DNA of 64,000 nucleotides from Promethearchaeota archaeon. GTDB taxonomy: Archaea; Asgardarchaeota; Lokiarchaeia; Sigyniarchaeales; SOKP01. Below the pieces are notes generated by a model. That model worked only from the letters and a program-made list of their open reading frames with translations. It did no database searches and was not told where the DNA came from. Below are positions 1 through 8,831 of this stretch, in pieces (positions within the stretch are counted from its first letter, which is position 1; each line of letters starts with the position of its first letter). The position numbers were made by a program, and so were the translations under genes. The stretch spans positions 437,982-501,981 of the forward strand of contig JAEOUA010000006.1 of the NCBI GenBank assembly GCA_016839555.1. The letters are read 5' to 3'.

Positions 1-249
1 TATATTACTTTACAAAAAATACCTATTAATAAGGTGACCCTAGTAATTAACACCTTACCTGATGCTGCAAAATCGATACTAATAACAAAGCGTATCAGAG
101 ATCTTAACCAGAATTGCAAAATAATCTCAAGATTTTTCTTAGAAAATGTGGCCGAAGTTATGATGGAACCTCCCTTTAATGCTGAAGTAATTAGTTCTTC
201 AAAGTTTACTATAGAATTTCTGAAAAAAAAAGGAATCCTTAATATTTAA
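1..249 (+). CDS. RCK/TrkA-N domain protein, C-terminal fragment (runs off window start)
   Basis: The reading frame is open from base 1 to the stop at 247-249, so this is the 3' end of a gene that begins outside the window. The visible 82 residues read as a beta-alpha-beta pattern in which an INTLPDAAKS stretch precedes a helix, then KIISRF, then PFNAEVISS. This matches the second half of a Rossmann-type RCK/TrkA-N domain, which binds NAD or nucleotide and gates potassium channels or cation antiporters. No membrane segment or C-terminal RCK_C domain is visible, so the protein stops soon after the Rossmann fold. The first in-frame GTG (34) is internal and probably not the start. The family call rests on pattern only. 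Confidence 0.5.
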   Translation, partial: YITLQKIPINKVTLVINTLPDAAKSILITKRIRDLNQNCKIISRFFLENVAEVMMEPPFNAEVISSSKFTIEFLKKKGILNI

Positions 250-303
250 TTTTAGTTATCTTAGAAGGGAATTTATACTCTATAGGAACTAATCTTTATT
301 TTA

Positions 304-1017
304 TTATTTAATCTCTTCAAACCCATATTTAGTTATATCAAGTTCGAATTCTAATGGTATTTTTTGATTAGATTGAATTAATACTAATTTCCTCCTATTT
401 AAAATCTCGGTTCGTTCAATTTTAAGCGAATAAGAAATCCAATAGTCCATAACAGCACCTCCGCTGGAAACATCTTCAACTACTCCATCCTTGGTATCTT
501 TACTGCTTTCATTGATAAGCAATATTTCTACATCATATTTCTTATTTAAATACTTTAAATTTGCTAAAATTTGATGCAATTGATAATTTAGCTTAACATT
601 TTGCTCTTTTTTTGTTGGATTTAAGTTTAATTTATATAAATCTGTAAGAGAGTCAATAATAATTAAATTAATAGATTTATTTTCAATTTTTTTACCCTCC
701 AATAATAAGAATTCAAAATTAAAGCTCGCTTTAAATAACTCATTAAAGTTAATAATATTTATTAATTTTAGATTTTCCATTACTTTTGGAGACAAAGAAT
801 GGATTTTTGGTTCAGAAATAGTTTTAACTTTTTCTATAGGTAATTCTGGTTTAGTATAAATATATAAGATGCTGTAGTGAGGAGTTAACGAATTAAGTGC
901 GGTCTGAATCGCGAAGGTGGTTTTTCCCACACCAAAATCTCCAAAACAACTGAGCAATCCTTTAATTATGGAAACATTTTTAAAAACTTTGTTTAGCTTT
1001 GATGCGGGGAAAATCAT
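304..1017 (-). CDS. RadB/KaiC-like RecA-superfamily ATPase
   Basis: This is a 237-residue P-loop ATPase of the RecA/RadB/KaiC superfamily. Walker A is GDFGVGKTT at residues 26-34, and the hydrophobic strand ending in LIIIDS near residue 125 is the Walker B strand. The C-terminal GGAVMDYWISYSLKIER segment and the ending in ITKYGFEEI resemble RadB, the small archaeal RecA paralogue of about 220 residues that lacks the N-terminal domain of RadA. RadB-type proteins act with recombination proteins, and related KaiC-domain proteins act in signalling. Sequence alone does not separate the two. It is divergently oriented to the next gene with only 50 bp between them, so they probably share a promoter region. 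No frameshift is seen. Confidence 0.7.
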   Translation of the reverse strand: MIFPASKLNKVFKNVSIIKGLLSCFGDFGVGKTTFAIQTALNSLTPHYSILYIYTKPELPIEKVKTISEPKIHSLSPKVMENLKLINIINFNELFKASFNFEFLLLEGKKIENKSINLIIIDSLTDLYKLNLNPTKKEQNVKLNYQLHQILANLKYLNKKYDVEILLINESSKDTKDGVVEDVSSGGAVMDYWISYSLKIERTEILNRRKLVLIQSNQKIPLEFELDITKYGFEEIK

Positions 1018-1067
1018 TATTCTAGTTTAAAAATTTTTAATTTTATGATTAATTTAATTATTATGAA

Positions 1068-1946
1068 TTGAGTAATAAAACTAAAACTAAAGTCTTTGTC
1101 ATTAGTAATGATTATAAATATTTCTACAAATTAAATCGGGCCCTTAAACGTTTAAGAATCCTATTTAAAATTGTTAATTTTAATGATAGATTACCCAATA
1201 CTCCCGCTCTTTTGCTCACCACAGAAAATGAGCTAGAAAAATTAAAATCCAAGAATAAAAATCACGTAATTCTGCCTTATGATAGAAAAGAGGATTTTGA
1301 AAAATATGTTTTTGATATTTTAAAGATTCATAATTGTGGACCAGATTTGCATTCTGAATTATTATTTTCAATTGATCCGGGTGATACTATCGGCTTAGCT
1401 GTGTTCTTAGATGGAACTTTTTTCTACTCTCACACGTTTTATAGTAAAAAAACTCTAATAGTGAATATTAAAAAGTGTGTTGAAAAAATAGAAGAAGGAG
1501 AAGATCAGAAAAACGGAATAAAAATAATATTTAAAGTGGGAAGAGGGGTATTTCCATTAACTTTGGATCTTATAGAGACTATTTATGAAATGTTTTGCAA
1601 AAAAAATGAGCTTGCGATATATATGGTAAATGAATCAAAATCTTCTAAAATAAAGTTCCATAAATATTTTAATAACCTTTCAAAACACGAATTATCAGCT
1701 TTAATTCTTGCGCTTAGAAAAGGTATAAAAGCTGACCAAAATAATTATGTTAAATTTTTTGAGCTTAAAAAGGGAAATAAAGAAATAAAAGAAAAATTAG
1801 AAAAAGAATTAATGGATATCTCCTTTTTAACTAAGGAGCGTGAGTTACTTAAGAAATTAATTTCTGATTTAATAAATTGTAGGATATGTATTGATGAAGC
1901 TTTTAAAATAATAGAGCAGAAAAAAGCTATTTCTACGTTTACTTAA
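1068..1946 (+). CDS. Uncharacterised protein with RNase H/RuvC-like first strand
   Basis: I do not recognise this 292-residue family. The N-terminal 90 residues look like a small alpha/beta domain. At about residues 102-117 there is SIDPGDTIGLAVFLDG, which has the shape of the first beta hairpin of an RNase H/RuvC-like fold (acidic residue, then G, then a second strand). This is followed by long lysine- and glutamate-rich helices (about 225-260) that could form a coiled coil. The start is TTG at 1068, since no ATG exists upstream in frame. It diverges from the RadB-like ATPase, so a link to nucleic-acid handling is possible but only inferred. Further acidic catalytic residues could not be assigned with confidence. 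Confidence 0.6.
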   Translation: MSNKTKTKVFVISNDYKYFYKLNRALKRLRILFKIVNFNDRLPNTPALLLTTENELEKLKSKNKNHVILPYDRKEDFEKYVFDILKIHNCGPDLHSELLFSIDPGDTIGLAVFLDGTFFYSHTFYSKKTLIVNIKKCVEKIEEGEDQKNGIKIIFKVGRGVFPLTLDLIETIYEMFCKKNELAIYMVNESKSSKIKFHKYFNNLSKHELSALILALRKGIKADQNNYVKFFELKKGNKEIKEKLEKELMDISFLTKERELLKKLISDLINCRICIDEAFKIIEQKKAISTFT

Positions 1947-1969
1947 AAATTCTTAGTTCATATTTTTTA

Positions 1970-2186
1970 AGTTAATAAATATAAATTATAGATTTATAAA
2001 CTCTACTTCTTTAAACATTTGTAATATCAGAAAATTCATTTAGTTTATTAGGTATATTCAAAATTTAAAAAAATCATTAAAAAAAAAAGCAGTGTTGATA
2101 TATCTAAAGGATTTGGAAGCGAAAGAGTTAATATTAAACTTTTTATTAATAACGAAACAAATATAACATTATTAACATAGGATCGG
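1970..2186 (+). pseudogene. Degenerate 5' copy of the MBL-fold hydrolase gene at 3238
   Basis: About 120 bp of upstream DNA and 30 codons match the promoter region and codons 1-30 of the intact gene at 3238 without a gap. The translated copy reads SSVDISKGFGSERVNIKLF and ends NITLLT, against MSIDISEGIESGKVTIKVL and SITLLT in the intact gene. The start ATG has become AGC (2088-2090), and the codon aligned with Glu31 is a TAG stop (2178-2180). Similarity fades after about 2186. It is a dead remnant of a duplicated gene, separated from the intact copy by the alpha/beta hydrolase on the other strand. Confidence 0.8.
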
Positions 2187-2232
2187 TTTAATTTGATTTT
2201 AGTTTCTATATCTCGGATATATAAAGCATCAT

Positions 2233-3054
2233 CTATTCCTTTAGAAAATCAATAATTAATTGATTAACTTTTGGTGCCTCCTCAATAAAAACATGATGAC
2301 CTGCATTATTTATAAGTTCCAATTTACTATGGGGTAATGCCTCATGCATTTCATCTAAGACCAATTTTGGAGACATTTTATCATTAGCTCCACCAATAAT
2401 AATGGTAGGCTGTTTTATTTCAGATAAACGATCTAAGAGGTTATGCATAGACCCAGCTTTTTCAAATCTATCGTAATCTTCAGGAGTCATTTTATTACCG
2501 GTAAATTCCTTAATTAGATCTTCAGCTGACCATAAATCATAGAATTTCTTTTTTGGATTTTCTTTCATTTCTTTTAAAAATCTTCGATGGTGCATTAATT
2601 TCGCATATTTCCAAAAGGCTTCTTCTTTATCTGTTTTAGCCAGCTCATAAAGATCAATAAGAGTATTTTTCAGAATTGTCAATCCAGCCCCTTTGTGATT
2701 TGTTCCTATCAATATCAGCTTATTCACTTTATTCGGATATTTTAATGTGAAATTCTGAGATACCCATCCCCCCATAGACTGCCCCATCAGATGAGCTTTA
2801 TCCACTTTTAAAAAGTCCATTAATCCTTTTAAATCTTCCACCAACGTATCTAGTGTATAATCTTCATTAGGATGATCTGATTCACCAGAGCTTCGCTGAT
2901 CATAAACAATTACCTTAAAATGGGCTGAGAGAGCATCAATCTGTCCAATCCAAACCTTACTTGTCGCTCCATATCCATGAAGCATAAATAAAGGATATCC
3001 ATCGCCATGGATTTCATAATATAATTGAATTCCATTAACTTCTGCAAATGCCAT
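2233..3054 (-). CDS. Alpha/beta-fold hydrolase
   Basis: This 273-residue protein is a complete alpha/beta hydrolase of the esterase/epoxide hydrolase-like group. The oxyanion HGYGAT motif is at residues 26-31 and the nucleophile elbow GQSMGG places the catalytic Ser at 93. The acid is probably Asp225 in GGANDKMSP, and the base is His253 or His254 in NNAGHHVF. No signal peptide or membrane segment is seen, so it is cytosolic. A cap region lies at about residues 120-205. The substrate cannot be inferred. The gene lies between a broken and an intact copy of an MBL-fold gene, both on the opposite strand, and shares a 183-bp divergent intergenic region with the intact copy. Confidence 0.85.
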   Translation of the reverse strand: MAFAEVNGIQLYYEIHGDGYPLFMLHGYGATSKVWIGQIDALSAHFKVIVYDQRSSGESDHPNEDYTLDTLVEDLKGLMDFLKVDKAHLMGQSMGGWVSQNFTLKYPNKVNKLILIGTNHKGAGLTILKNTLIDLYELAKTDKEEAFWKYAKLMHHRRFLKEMKENPKKKFYDLWSAEDLIKEFTGNKMTPEDYDRFEKAGSMHNLLDRLSEIKQPTIIIGGANDKMSPKLVLDEMHEALPHSKLELINNAGHHVFIEEAPKVNQLIIDFLKE

Positions 3055-3237
3055 AATAATAAATATATATCTTAATTAATTTATAAGTTTTTAATTAGGT
3101 TTTATTTCTTATACTTGAAGTATTAAATATAAATTACAGAATCTTATAATTCATTTCGCTTAGATTATTTAATAACAGAACTTTCATTTGGGTAAATTAA
3201 TATATATTCAAAATTTAAAAAAATAATAAGGAAAAAA

Positions 3238-4251
3238 ATGAGTATTGATATATCTGAAGGAATTGAAAGTGGGAAAGTTACCATCAAAGTGCTCACAACT
3301 AATACAACAAGTATTACATTATTGACTGAAGATAAATTCAAAGGAAAGGTCATACACCCTCAGACTGCAGCGAATAGATTGGTGGGAGAACATGGATTAT
3401 CATTGAGTTTTCATATAGAAGAAAATGGTGTGTCACATCTTTTTTTAATGGATACAGGCGGTCTAGGTCAAAATATAGTAGAAAATAGCGAACAATTGAG
3501 GGTAAATCTAAATGAAGCGGAAAAGTTAATATTAACTCACGGCCATACAGATCATTGGGGTGGCCTAACAGCTGTTTTACCTCTACTTAAAGAAGGGACT
3601 GAATTTATTCTAAATCCCAAAGTTTATCAGCAAAATTATATCGTGGTTACTAAATCGGGAGAGGAGATACCTGCCGAAGAATTAGGATCTAATTTTAAAA
3701 GATTAGATAAAGCGGGAAAGTTTAGATGGACTTTAAAAGTACCATTATTGAACAAAAAGTTAGTTACTAACTATGTGGAACAAAATAAAATAAATATTAT
3801 TGAAACAAATGAACCCATGAAACTATACGAGGGAATAACCACAAGTGGCGAAATCGAATTATTTAATGAAGATGAGGTTACCAAGGGATTTTATATTCAA
3901 AAAAGTAGAAATGAATTTGAAAAAAATTGGTTTAGGGATGAAACCTCTATTTATATTAATGTAAAGGATAAGGGTCTTGTCGTTATTACTGGATGTGGAC
4001 ATTGTGGAATTATTAATACCATAGAACATGGTAAGAAATTGACTGGGATTGATAAAATTTATGCTGTAATTGGTGGATTCCACGAAGAATGGAATTCGAG
4101 AGAAAGGATTAAGGAAAAAGTGAAATATTTCGAGGAGATTAATCCAGAAATCATTGCGGGATTTCATTGCACGGGATTTGAGTTTAATAAGTTAATGTCT
4201 CATCATCCTGCGCACACTTTGGCTGTCTCTGGAACAGAATTTCATTTATAA
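3238..4251 (+). CDS. Metallo-beta-lactamase-fold hydrolase (COG1237-like)
   Basis: The protein has 337 residues. The metal-binding signature THGHTDHWGG supplies His101, His103, Asp105 and His106. Further ligand motifs are GCGHCGI near residue 253 and the FHCTGF segment near 306. An EHGLS motif (51-55) and an acidic MDTGG strand precede the site. This layout matches the archaeal and bacterial group often annotated as 7,8-dihydropterin-6-methyl-4-(beta-D-ribofuranosyl)aminobenzene-5'-phosphate synthase or as a DHPS-like MBL protein, whose true substrates are mostly unknown. It is soluble. The ATG at 3238 is the natural start, and a T-rich tract follows the stop. Its 5' region is duplicated upstream as a dead copy. 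Confidence 0.8.
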   Translation: MSIDISEGIESGKVTIKVLTTNTTSITLLTEDKFKGKVIHPQTAANRLVGEHGLSLSFHIEENGVSHLFLMDTGGLGQNIVENSEQLRVNLNEAEKLILTHGHTDHWGGLTAVLPLLKEGTEFILNPKVYQQNYIVVTKSGEEIPAEELGSNFKRLDKAGKFRWTLKVPLLNKKLVTNYVEQNKINIIETNEPMKLYEGITTSGEIELFNEDEVTKGFYIQKSRNEFEKNWFRDETSIYINVKDKGLVVITGCGHCGIINTIEHGKKLTGIDKIYAVIGGFHEEWNSRERIKEKVKYFEEINPEIIAGFHCTGFEFNKLMSHHPAHTLAVSGTEFHL

Positions 4252-4255
4252 TTAA

Positions 4256-4278
4256 TTTCTCTTTTTTATTTTTCTAAA
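4256..4278 (+). terminator. Oligo-T terminator candidate after the MBL-fold gene
   Basis: A T-rich run just downstream of the stop at 4251, broken only by single C or A bases, fits the oligo-T signals that stop archaeal RNA polymerase. It is not backed by a hairpin. Confidence 0.4.
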
Positions 4279-4409
4279 TTATTTGTATCGAATATTTTTA
4301 AATATAATTTGATTAAATTTCTCTCTTGAAAAATATCTAAATCAAATAAAGTAGGATTTTCAGATGAAATCTTTAAATATTTAAAAATTTAATCTTAAAA
4401 TGATACATC

Positions 4410-5822
4410 ATGAATCAAAAAAATGATGCTGAAAAAGGAAAATTAAAAAGAGAATTAGGTTTAATATCCGTAATCTTTTTCTTGTTTGGATATATAGTAG
4501 GAGCAGGTATTCTTCTACAAACAGGAACCGCTGCTGCCATTACAGGCCCTGGCCTTTGGTTGGCATTCATTATTGCTGGGATACCTAATATGGTAAGTGC
4601 TATTATCATCTATTATATCGCCTCAGCTTTTCCCGTATCTGGAGGTGCATGGGTTTATTCTTCTAGATTACTTTCACCCTTTATTGGTTTTTTAGTATTA
4701 ACTTCGGTAATGATACATATTATTGGTGCATTATCATTCATTTCCATTGGATTTGGAAAATATTTTGAGCCCTTTATACCTGGTTCTACCTATTATATTG
4801 CATTAATAATATTAGCGATTTTTTATGGTTTGAACATTTTTGGAGTAAAATTTACAGGCTCGGTTCAAGTTGTTTTAGCAATCTTAGGAGATTTTCTTAT
4901 TTTAATTCTCTTTATAGTAATAGGACTTCCTAATGTTGAAATTGCAAAACTGGCTGGCACGGAACAAACTATTTTTGGAAGTGCAGAGGGGATATTTCCT
5001 CAAGGTCTCGGAGGTGTATTCGTAGGGGCCGTTATATTATCTTTCTCCTATGCTGGATTTACAGCAATCGTGGAAATTGGAGGCGAGATTAAAAACCCGA
5101 AGCGAACGGTTCCTTTAGGATTATTTATAAGTTTAATAATGATTATGATTTTATATATTCTCATCTCCATAGTATTTGCTGGAAATTTGAGCTATTTCGA
5201 AATAGAAACAGGGAATAAAACACTTATCAGCGTTTTTGAAAAAATAGGGATTTCTGGTTGGTTCTTAGTTTTTTTAAATATTCTGGTATTGATTGCGATT
5301 GGGTCCACGCTACATGGAATCATTCTGGCATATTCTAGAAACCTTTTTTCTGCCGCAAGGGATAAAGTACTCCCTGATTTTTTAGCTAAGGTAAATAAAA
5401 GGTTTAGCACCCCCCATTGGGCAGTAACGTTTTTCTGCATTTCCTCCCTTGTTTTGTTAGTTTTTCGTCCTTCATATACAGATCTACAGTATTATTGTTC
5501 TTTAACTATAGCTATACCAACAGTTATTCTAGCATTTGTTCCCTATTTACTTGGAAAGAAATATCCTGAACTTCTCGAAAAATCAAAATTCAAGATTAAA
5601 AAAAGATACCTCCTTATCTTGATTATATTTAACGTAGGGTATTCAATGTTGTCGATACTTGCGATTATAGGAATTAAGCTTTATCTTGTCCTCATAGTTG
5701 CGGGTTTATATGGCATCGCAATAATCTACTATGTTCTTAGAAAAAAATGGTTAAAAAAGAAAGGATTTGATCTTGACGAGATCTGTAGGCAAATCCCAGA
5801 AGAAACAAAGGAAGTAATATAA
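4410..5822 (+). CDS. APC-superfamily amino acid permease
   Basis: A 470-residue polytopic membrane protein with about twelve hydrophobic segments. The first segment carries the APC-family signature GAGILLQTG, where the backbone of the unwound TM1 binds substrate, and a PFIGFLV-type segment follows. A GEIKNPKRTVPLG loop near residue 230 is the conserved cytoplasmic loop of amino acid-polyamine-organocation transporters. It is likely to move amino acids across the cell membrane, but the substrate is not readable. The C-terminal tail is short and charged. A box-A-like TTTAAATA lies about 40 bp upstream of the ATG. It stands alone and converges on the DUF362 gene. Confidence 0.88.
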   Translation: MNQKNDAEKGKLKRELGLISVIFFLFGYIVGAGILLQTGTAAAITGPGLWLAFIIAGIPNMVSAIIIYYIASAFPVSGGAWVYSSRLLSPFIGFLVLTSVMIHIIGALSFISIGFGKYFEPFIPGSTYYIALIILAIFYGLNIFGVKFTGSVQVVLAILGDFLILILFIVIGLPNVEIAKLAGTEQTIFGSAEGIFPQGLGGVFVGAVILSFSYAGFTAIVEIGGEIKNPKRTVPLGLFISLIMIMILYILISIVFAGNLSYFEIETGNKTLISVFEKIGISGWFLVFLNILVLIAIGSTLHGIILAYSRNLFSAARDKVLPDFLAKVNKRFSTPHWAVTFFCISSLVLLVFRPSYTDLQYYCSLTIAIPTVILAFVPYLLGKKYPELLEKSKFKIKKRYLLILIIFNVGYSMLSILAIIGIKLYLVLIVAGLYGIAIIYYVLRKKWLKKKGFDLDEICRQIPEETKEVI

Positions 5823-5826
5823 AAAA

Positions 5827-5910
5827 ATATTTTTAATCTTTCATTTCTTTTTTATTTTTCTTTTAAGCTAAATGACATTACTAGGACTAATCGAAAAAAG
5901 AAAAGGAATT
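5827..5910. terminator. Convergent oligo-T tracts between two genes
   Basis: The plus strand has T-rich runs at about 5827-5866, serving the permease. The minus strand has T runs, seen as A runs on the plus strand near 5893-5907, serving the DUF362 operon. No gene lies between. Confidence 0.4.
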
Positions 5911-5926
5911 GAGTAATTATTTAAAC

Positions 5927-7123
5927 TTAAAACATATTCAAATCATAGATATTTCCTTCAGAATAAGTTTGAAATACTTGCCCCCACTCTGTCTTCATGA
6001 ACTTTTTAATTCTTTTTTTGCCAACGGTGGGGTACCAAATCGCATCATGATAAATGAGTGATGCCATAATAGGAAATGCAAAAAAGATTTTATTATGTAA
6101 TAAAGGCTCAAGAAAGCTCAATCTCCCCTTTCGCACAATTTGATCCACCCATATTATCAAACTTCTTTTAGCGGTGAAATCCCAATTTATTTCTGAGACA
6201 TTTTCGCCTATTATTTCAATTTGTTCAAAATCGCCACATCCAAGTCCCTCATCATGTGCCATTTTAATTGCGGGTAATTTCATGGGCTCAAAGCCGAGCA
6301 TTTTCGACACCACAGTATCCACCGCTACTTGGTCATATCCTGCCAAGAGAAAATTTTTAATGCGAGGGATCATAATTCGCGGTCCAGCGCCATCTCCACA
6401 AACAGTGCCATCTACTATAGCCATAATTTCTGGATGAATTTGTTTCTGAATTATCAATAAATCTACAAGTACTTCGGACATAAATTGATGGCTGAAATGC
6501 CTCCGTTTAGTTAATAATCCGCCAAAAGCATTCTTCATCGCGCATGTAATACCTCCGTTTTTCATTTGACCTTTTGTGTATTTTAAAGAACCTCCCTCCT
6601 GTCCTGTATGACCATGGGTTTTCATTGTGGGCAAGTGGATTATAGGTTTATTCAAATAGAATTTTGGAATTCTAAACCCTTTTGGAAAGATTTTTGAATC
6701 TAATACATGGAGTTGTTTATCTTTATATTTTATGAATTTATCCCGAAGAGATTCATATGGAACAAAGGGGATTCGTGTTAAGGGAACAAACCACGCGCCA
6801 TATTTTTTAATGAGAGGGGCCCATCGATTCCCTTGAAGACCTTTTGCAATATTAGTAACCACCGTTTTGTTTTCTGCTGTAAAAAGTTTCTTAGGATTAT
6901 ATCCATCCTCAGTCATAGTTTTCAATACACCTTCTACTTGCCAGGGAGGGCTGCTACAAGCGGGAAAGAATTTAGACCAACTAAGATTGAGTTTAAGAAT
7001 TATTTTCTGCTTTTTATTTAATTTTTTCTCATACCCCGCCATATGCATTAATTTTGCATAATCTTCCAACACTGTTTTTGGCGAAGTTTTAATAACGAAT
7101 ATTTGGGAGTTTTCTTTAGACAT
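5927..7123 (-). CDS. DUF362-domain protein
   Basis: The 398-residue protein matches the DUF362 (COG2006) family: KIILKLNLSW near residue 41, a central PTMKTHGHTG block, and a KNAFGGLL motif near residue 196, followed by DGTVCGDGAGPR and a conserved D in AGYDQVAVDTV. DUF362 proteins often carry Fe-S clusters, but the usual C-terminal CxxCxxCxxxC ferredoxin repeat is absent here, so only the DUF362 core is present. The function is unknown. It is the last gene of a minus-strand run, 10 bp after the PHP phosphoesterase, so it is probably co-transcribed with the polyprenyl-phosphate genes. Confidence 0.75.
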   Translation of the reverse strand: MSKENSQIFVIKTSPKTVLEDYAKLMHMAGYEKKLNKKQKIILKLNLSWSKFFPACSSPPWQVEGVLKTMTEDGYNPKKLFTAENKTVVTNIAKGLQGNRWAPLIKKYGAWFVPLTRIPFVPYESLRDKFIKYKDKQLHVLDSKIFPKGFRIPKFYLNKPIIHLPTMKTHGHTGQEGGSLKYTKGQMKNGGITCAMKNAFGGLLTKRRHFSHQFMSEVLVDLLIIQKQIHPEIMAIVDGTVCGDGAGPRIMIPRIKNFLLAGYDQVAVDTVVSKMLGFEPMKLPAIKMAHDEGLGCGDFEQIEIIGENVSEINWDFTAKRSLIIWVDQIVRKGRLSFLEPLLHNKIFFAFPIMASLIYHDAIWYPTVGKKRIKKFMKTEWGQVFQTYSEGNIYDLNMF

Positions 7124-7133
7124 CTCTATTATT

Positions 7134-7829
7134 TTAAAAATATATTTCTTTTTTTATTTTATTTATTATAGTCAAAAAGTGAACAAACGGAGAGGAGAGA
7201 TGCCCTTGGCTTTTAGCATTATTGCTTAAAAGTTCATTTTTAATATTTTCTTGAGAAATATTTAAGTTCGTTTGAATTAAGGTATATCCATTGCCTATTT
7301 CTTTAATTGTATGTGCATCTGAACCTCCTGTTTCAAATAGATTATATTTATTTTTAAATTTCTCTGCTTTTTTTAAACAAAATTTAAAAATAGTACGGGA
7401 ATTCATAATTTCTACCCCATCAATATACTTATCAATCATATTTTTGGTTAAGAATTTTGTTTTTAAATGATTATCTCTTAGAAAATCAAAGGGGTGAGGG
7501 ATTACTATTAATCCATTATTCTCTTTAATATTCTGTATTATCGTGAAAAAATCATTATCCTTACAATCTATCTCATTGTCGATAAAGAGGGCTAACACTT
7601 CTCCTATATTTGTTTCAATTTCCATCCCAGGAATGATTAAAAGATCTTTCGATTCTGGGTATTTTTTCAATATTTTATATGCTTTCAAACTATTATGGTC
7701 TGTGATTGCAAAGCCATCTAGCCCAATTTTCTTAGAATAAATAAGCAGATCCCTTGGTTTTATTAAAGAATCGCCGGAATATATGGTATGTACATGCATA
7801 TCTAATTTTATTTCCTTCATGATATTCAA
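7134..7829 (-). CDS. PHP-domain phosphoesterase
   Basis: The protein has 231 residues. The N-terminal DMHVHT gives His12 and His14, and ITDHNS gives Asp44 and His45. A further GMEIET metal motif and an IPHPFDF motif follow near residue 110, and a GGSDAH motif lies near 170. These are the metal ligands of the PHP fold, which hydrolyses phosphoesters. The size fits stand-alone PHP enzymes rather than DNA polymerase or histidinol phosphatase fusions. It lies 13 bp downstream of the UbiA-type transferase and may dephosphorylate a pathway intermediate, which is an inference from position. There is no membrane segment. Confidence 0.82.
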   Translation of the reverse strand: MNIMKEIKLDMHVHTIYSGDSLIKPRDLLIYSKKIGLDGFAITDHNSLKAYKILKKYPESKDLLIIPGMEIETNIGEVLALFIDNEIDCKDNDFFTIIQNIKENNGLIVIPHPFDFLRDNHLKTKFLTKNMIDKYIDGVEIMNSRTIFKFCLKKAEKFKNKYNLFETGGSDAHTIKEIGNGYTLIQTNLNISQENIKNELLSNNAKSQGHLSSPFVHFLTIINKIKKEIYF

Positions 7830-7842
7830 ATTCTAAAGAGCA

Positions 7843-8796
7843 TTAGAGAAATAGATTAAATAAATTATTAATAATGTTCATTATTTGGTCATAATAAAAA
7901 GAATATAATAATACAGCACCAAATATTAAGCCTGCAATTATTATTCCCTTATCGAGAAAAACTTTTTCAGTGTTGCGGGCTATCTCTGGTCGTATTGAGG
8001 TTAGATACATATATCTCATAAGTATGTATAAAACAATTGGAATTGTAAGAATAGTAATATATTCATTTATATGTACCCGCGTAGCACTAAATAGATCAAA
8101 TTTGAGGATAAGATAAAGACTATAGGTGATAAATATTGATCCAGCCATTAAAATATGGAGATGGTCTAAAAGTTTCAAGGAATAGGCATTATAGACTTTT
8201 TTATGTTTAATAGCATCCTCTTGGTTTCCCAAAGCACTTAAATCACCTTTTCGTTTAGCGATAACCAGAAATAATGCAATTTCATAGATTGATAAGATTA
8301 ACCACGCAGAGATAAATTGATTAATAAGAAAACAGCCCGCTAATGCCCTCCACACATATCCTAAAGACAATATTAAAATATCAATAAAAACATAGTTCTT
8401 TAACAAATGAGAATATAATTGACCCGTAATTAGCATTAATAATAATATTATCGCAAATTCAAGGTTTGGAACGATAAAAATAAGACATAATGCTATTATA
8501 GCACCTAGAATTATTATTATAATAATTGCAGTAGGAATCGATAAATCACCAGAAGCCAGAGGTTTCTTTTTGAATTTTTCGGAATGTTGTTTATCATACT
8601 CTATATCAACTATATCATTGATTATATAATTAATTGAAGATGTGAGGCCCAACAAGATGAATCCAATGATTAAAGAGATATAATATGAATAATTGAATAA
8701 ATTTTCACTAAAAAAAATTCCAAGAAAAATTAATAAATTCTTATAATATTGGCGAAAGCGTAATAGCTTAATAATACTCTTAATATTTCTTAACAT
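7843..8796 (-). CDS. UbiA-family prenyltransferase (phosphoribosyl-polyprenyl-phosphate synthase-like)
   Basis: A polytopic 317-residue membrane protein with about eight to nine hydrophobic segments. The first aspartate motif is NDIVDIEYD, with Asn60, Asp61, Asp64 and Asp68, the Mg-pyrophosphate site of UbiA enzymes. The second site reads IAKRKGDL near residue 181. This resembles the KR-x-x-E/D-L signature of decaprenyl-phosphate 5-phosphoribose synthases better than the DxxxD of quinone or lipid prenyltransferases. The family joins a polyisoprenoid chain to an acceptor, or in this subgroup a phosphoribosyl group to a polyprenyl phosphate. It lies between an M48 protease and a PHP phosphoesterase in one operon. 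The subfamily call is tentative, but the UbiA call is firm. Confidence 0.82.
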   Translation of the reverse strand: MLRNIKSIIKLLRFRQYYKNLLIFLGIFFSENLFNYSYYISLIIGFILLGLTSSINYIINDIVDIEYDKQHSEKFKKKPLASGDLSIPTAIIIIIILGAIIALCLIFIVPNLEFAIILLLMLITGQLYSHLLKNYVFIDILILSLGYVWRALAGCFLINQFISAWLILSIYEIALFLVIAKRKGDLSALGNQEDAIKHKKVYNAYSLKLLDHLHILMAGSIFITYSLYLILKFDLFSATRVHINEYITILTIPIVLYILMRYMYLTSIRPEIARNTEKVFLDKGIIIAGLIFGAVLLYSFYYDQIMNIINNLFNLFL

Positions 8797-8831
8797 ATGT
8801 TAAAAAGTAAAAAAATTGTTAAAATTAAAAT

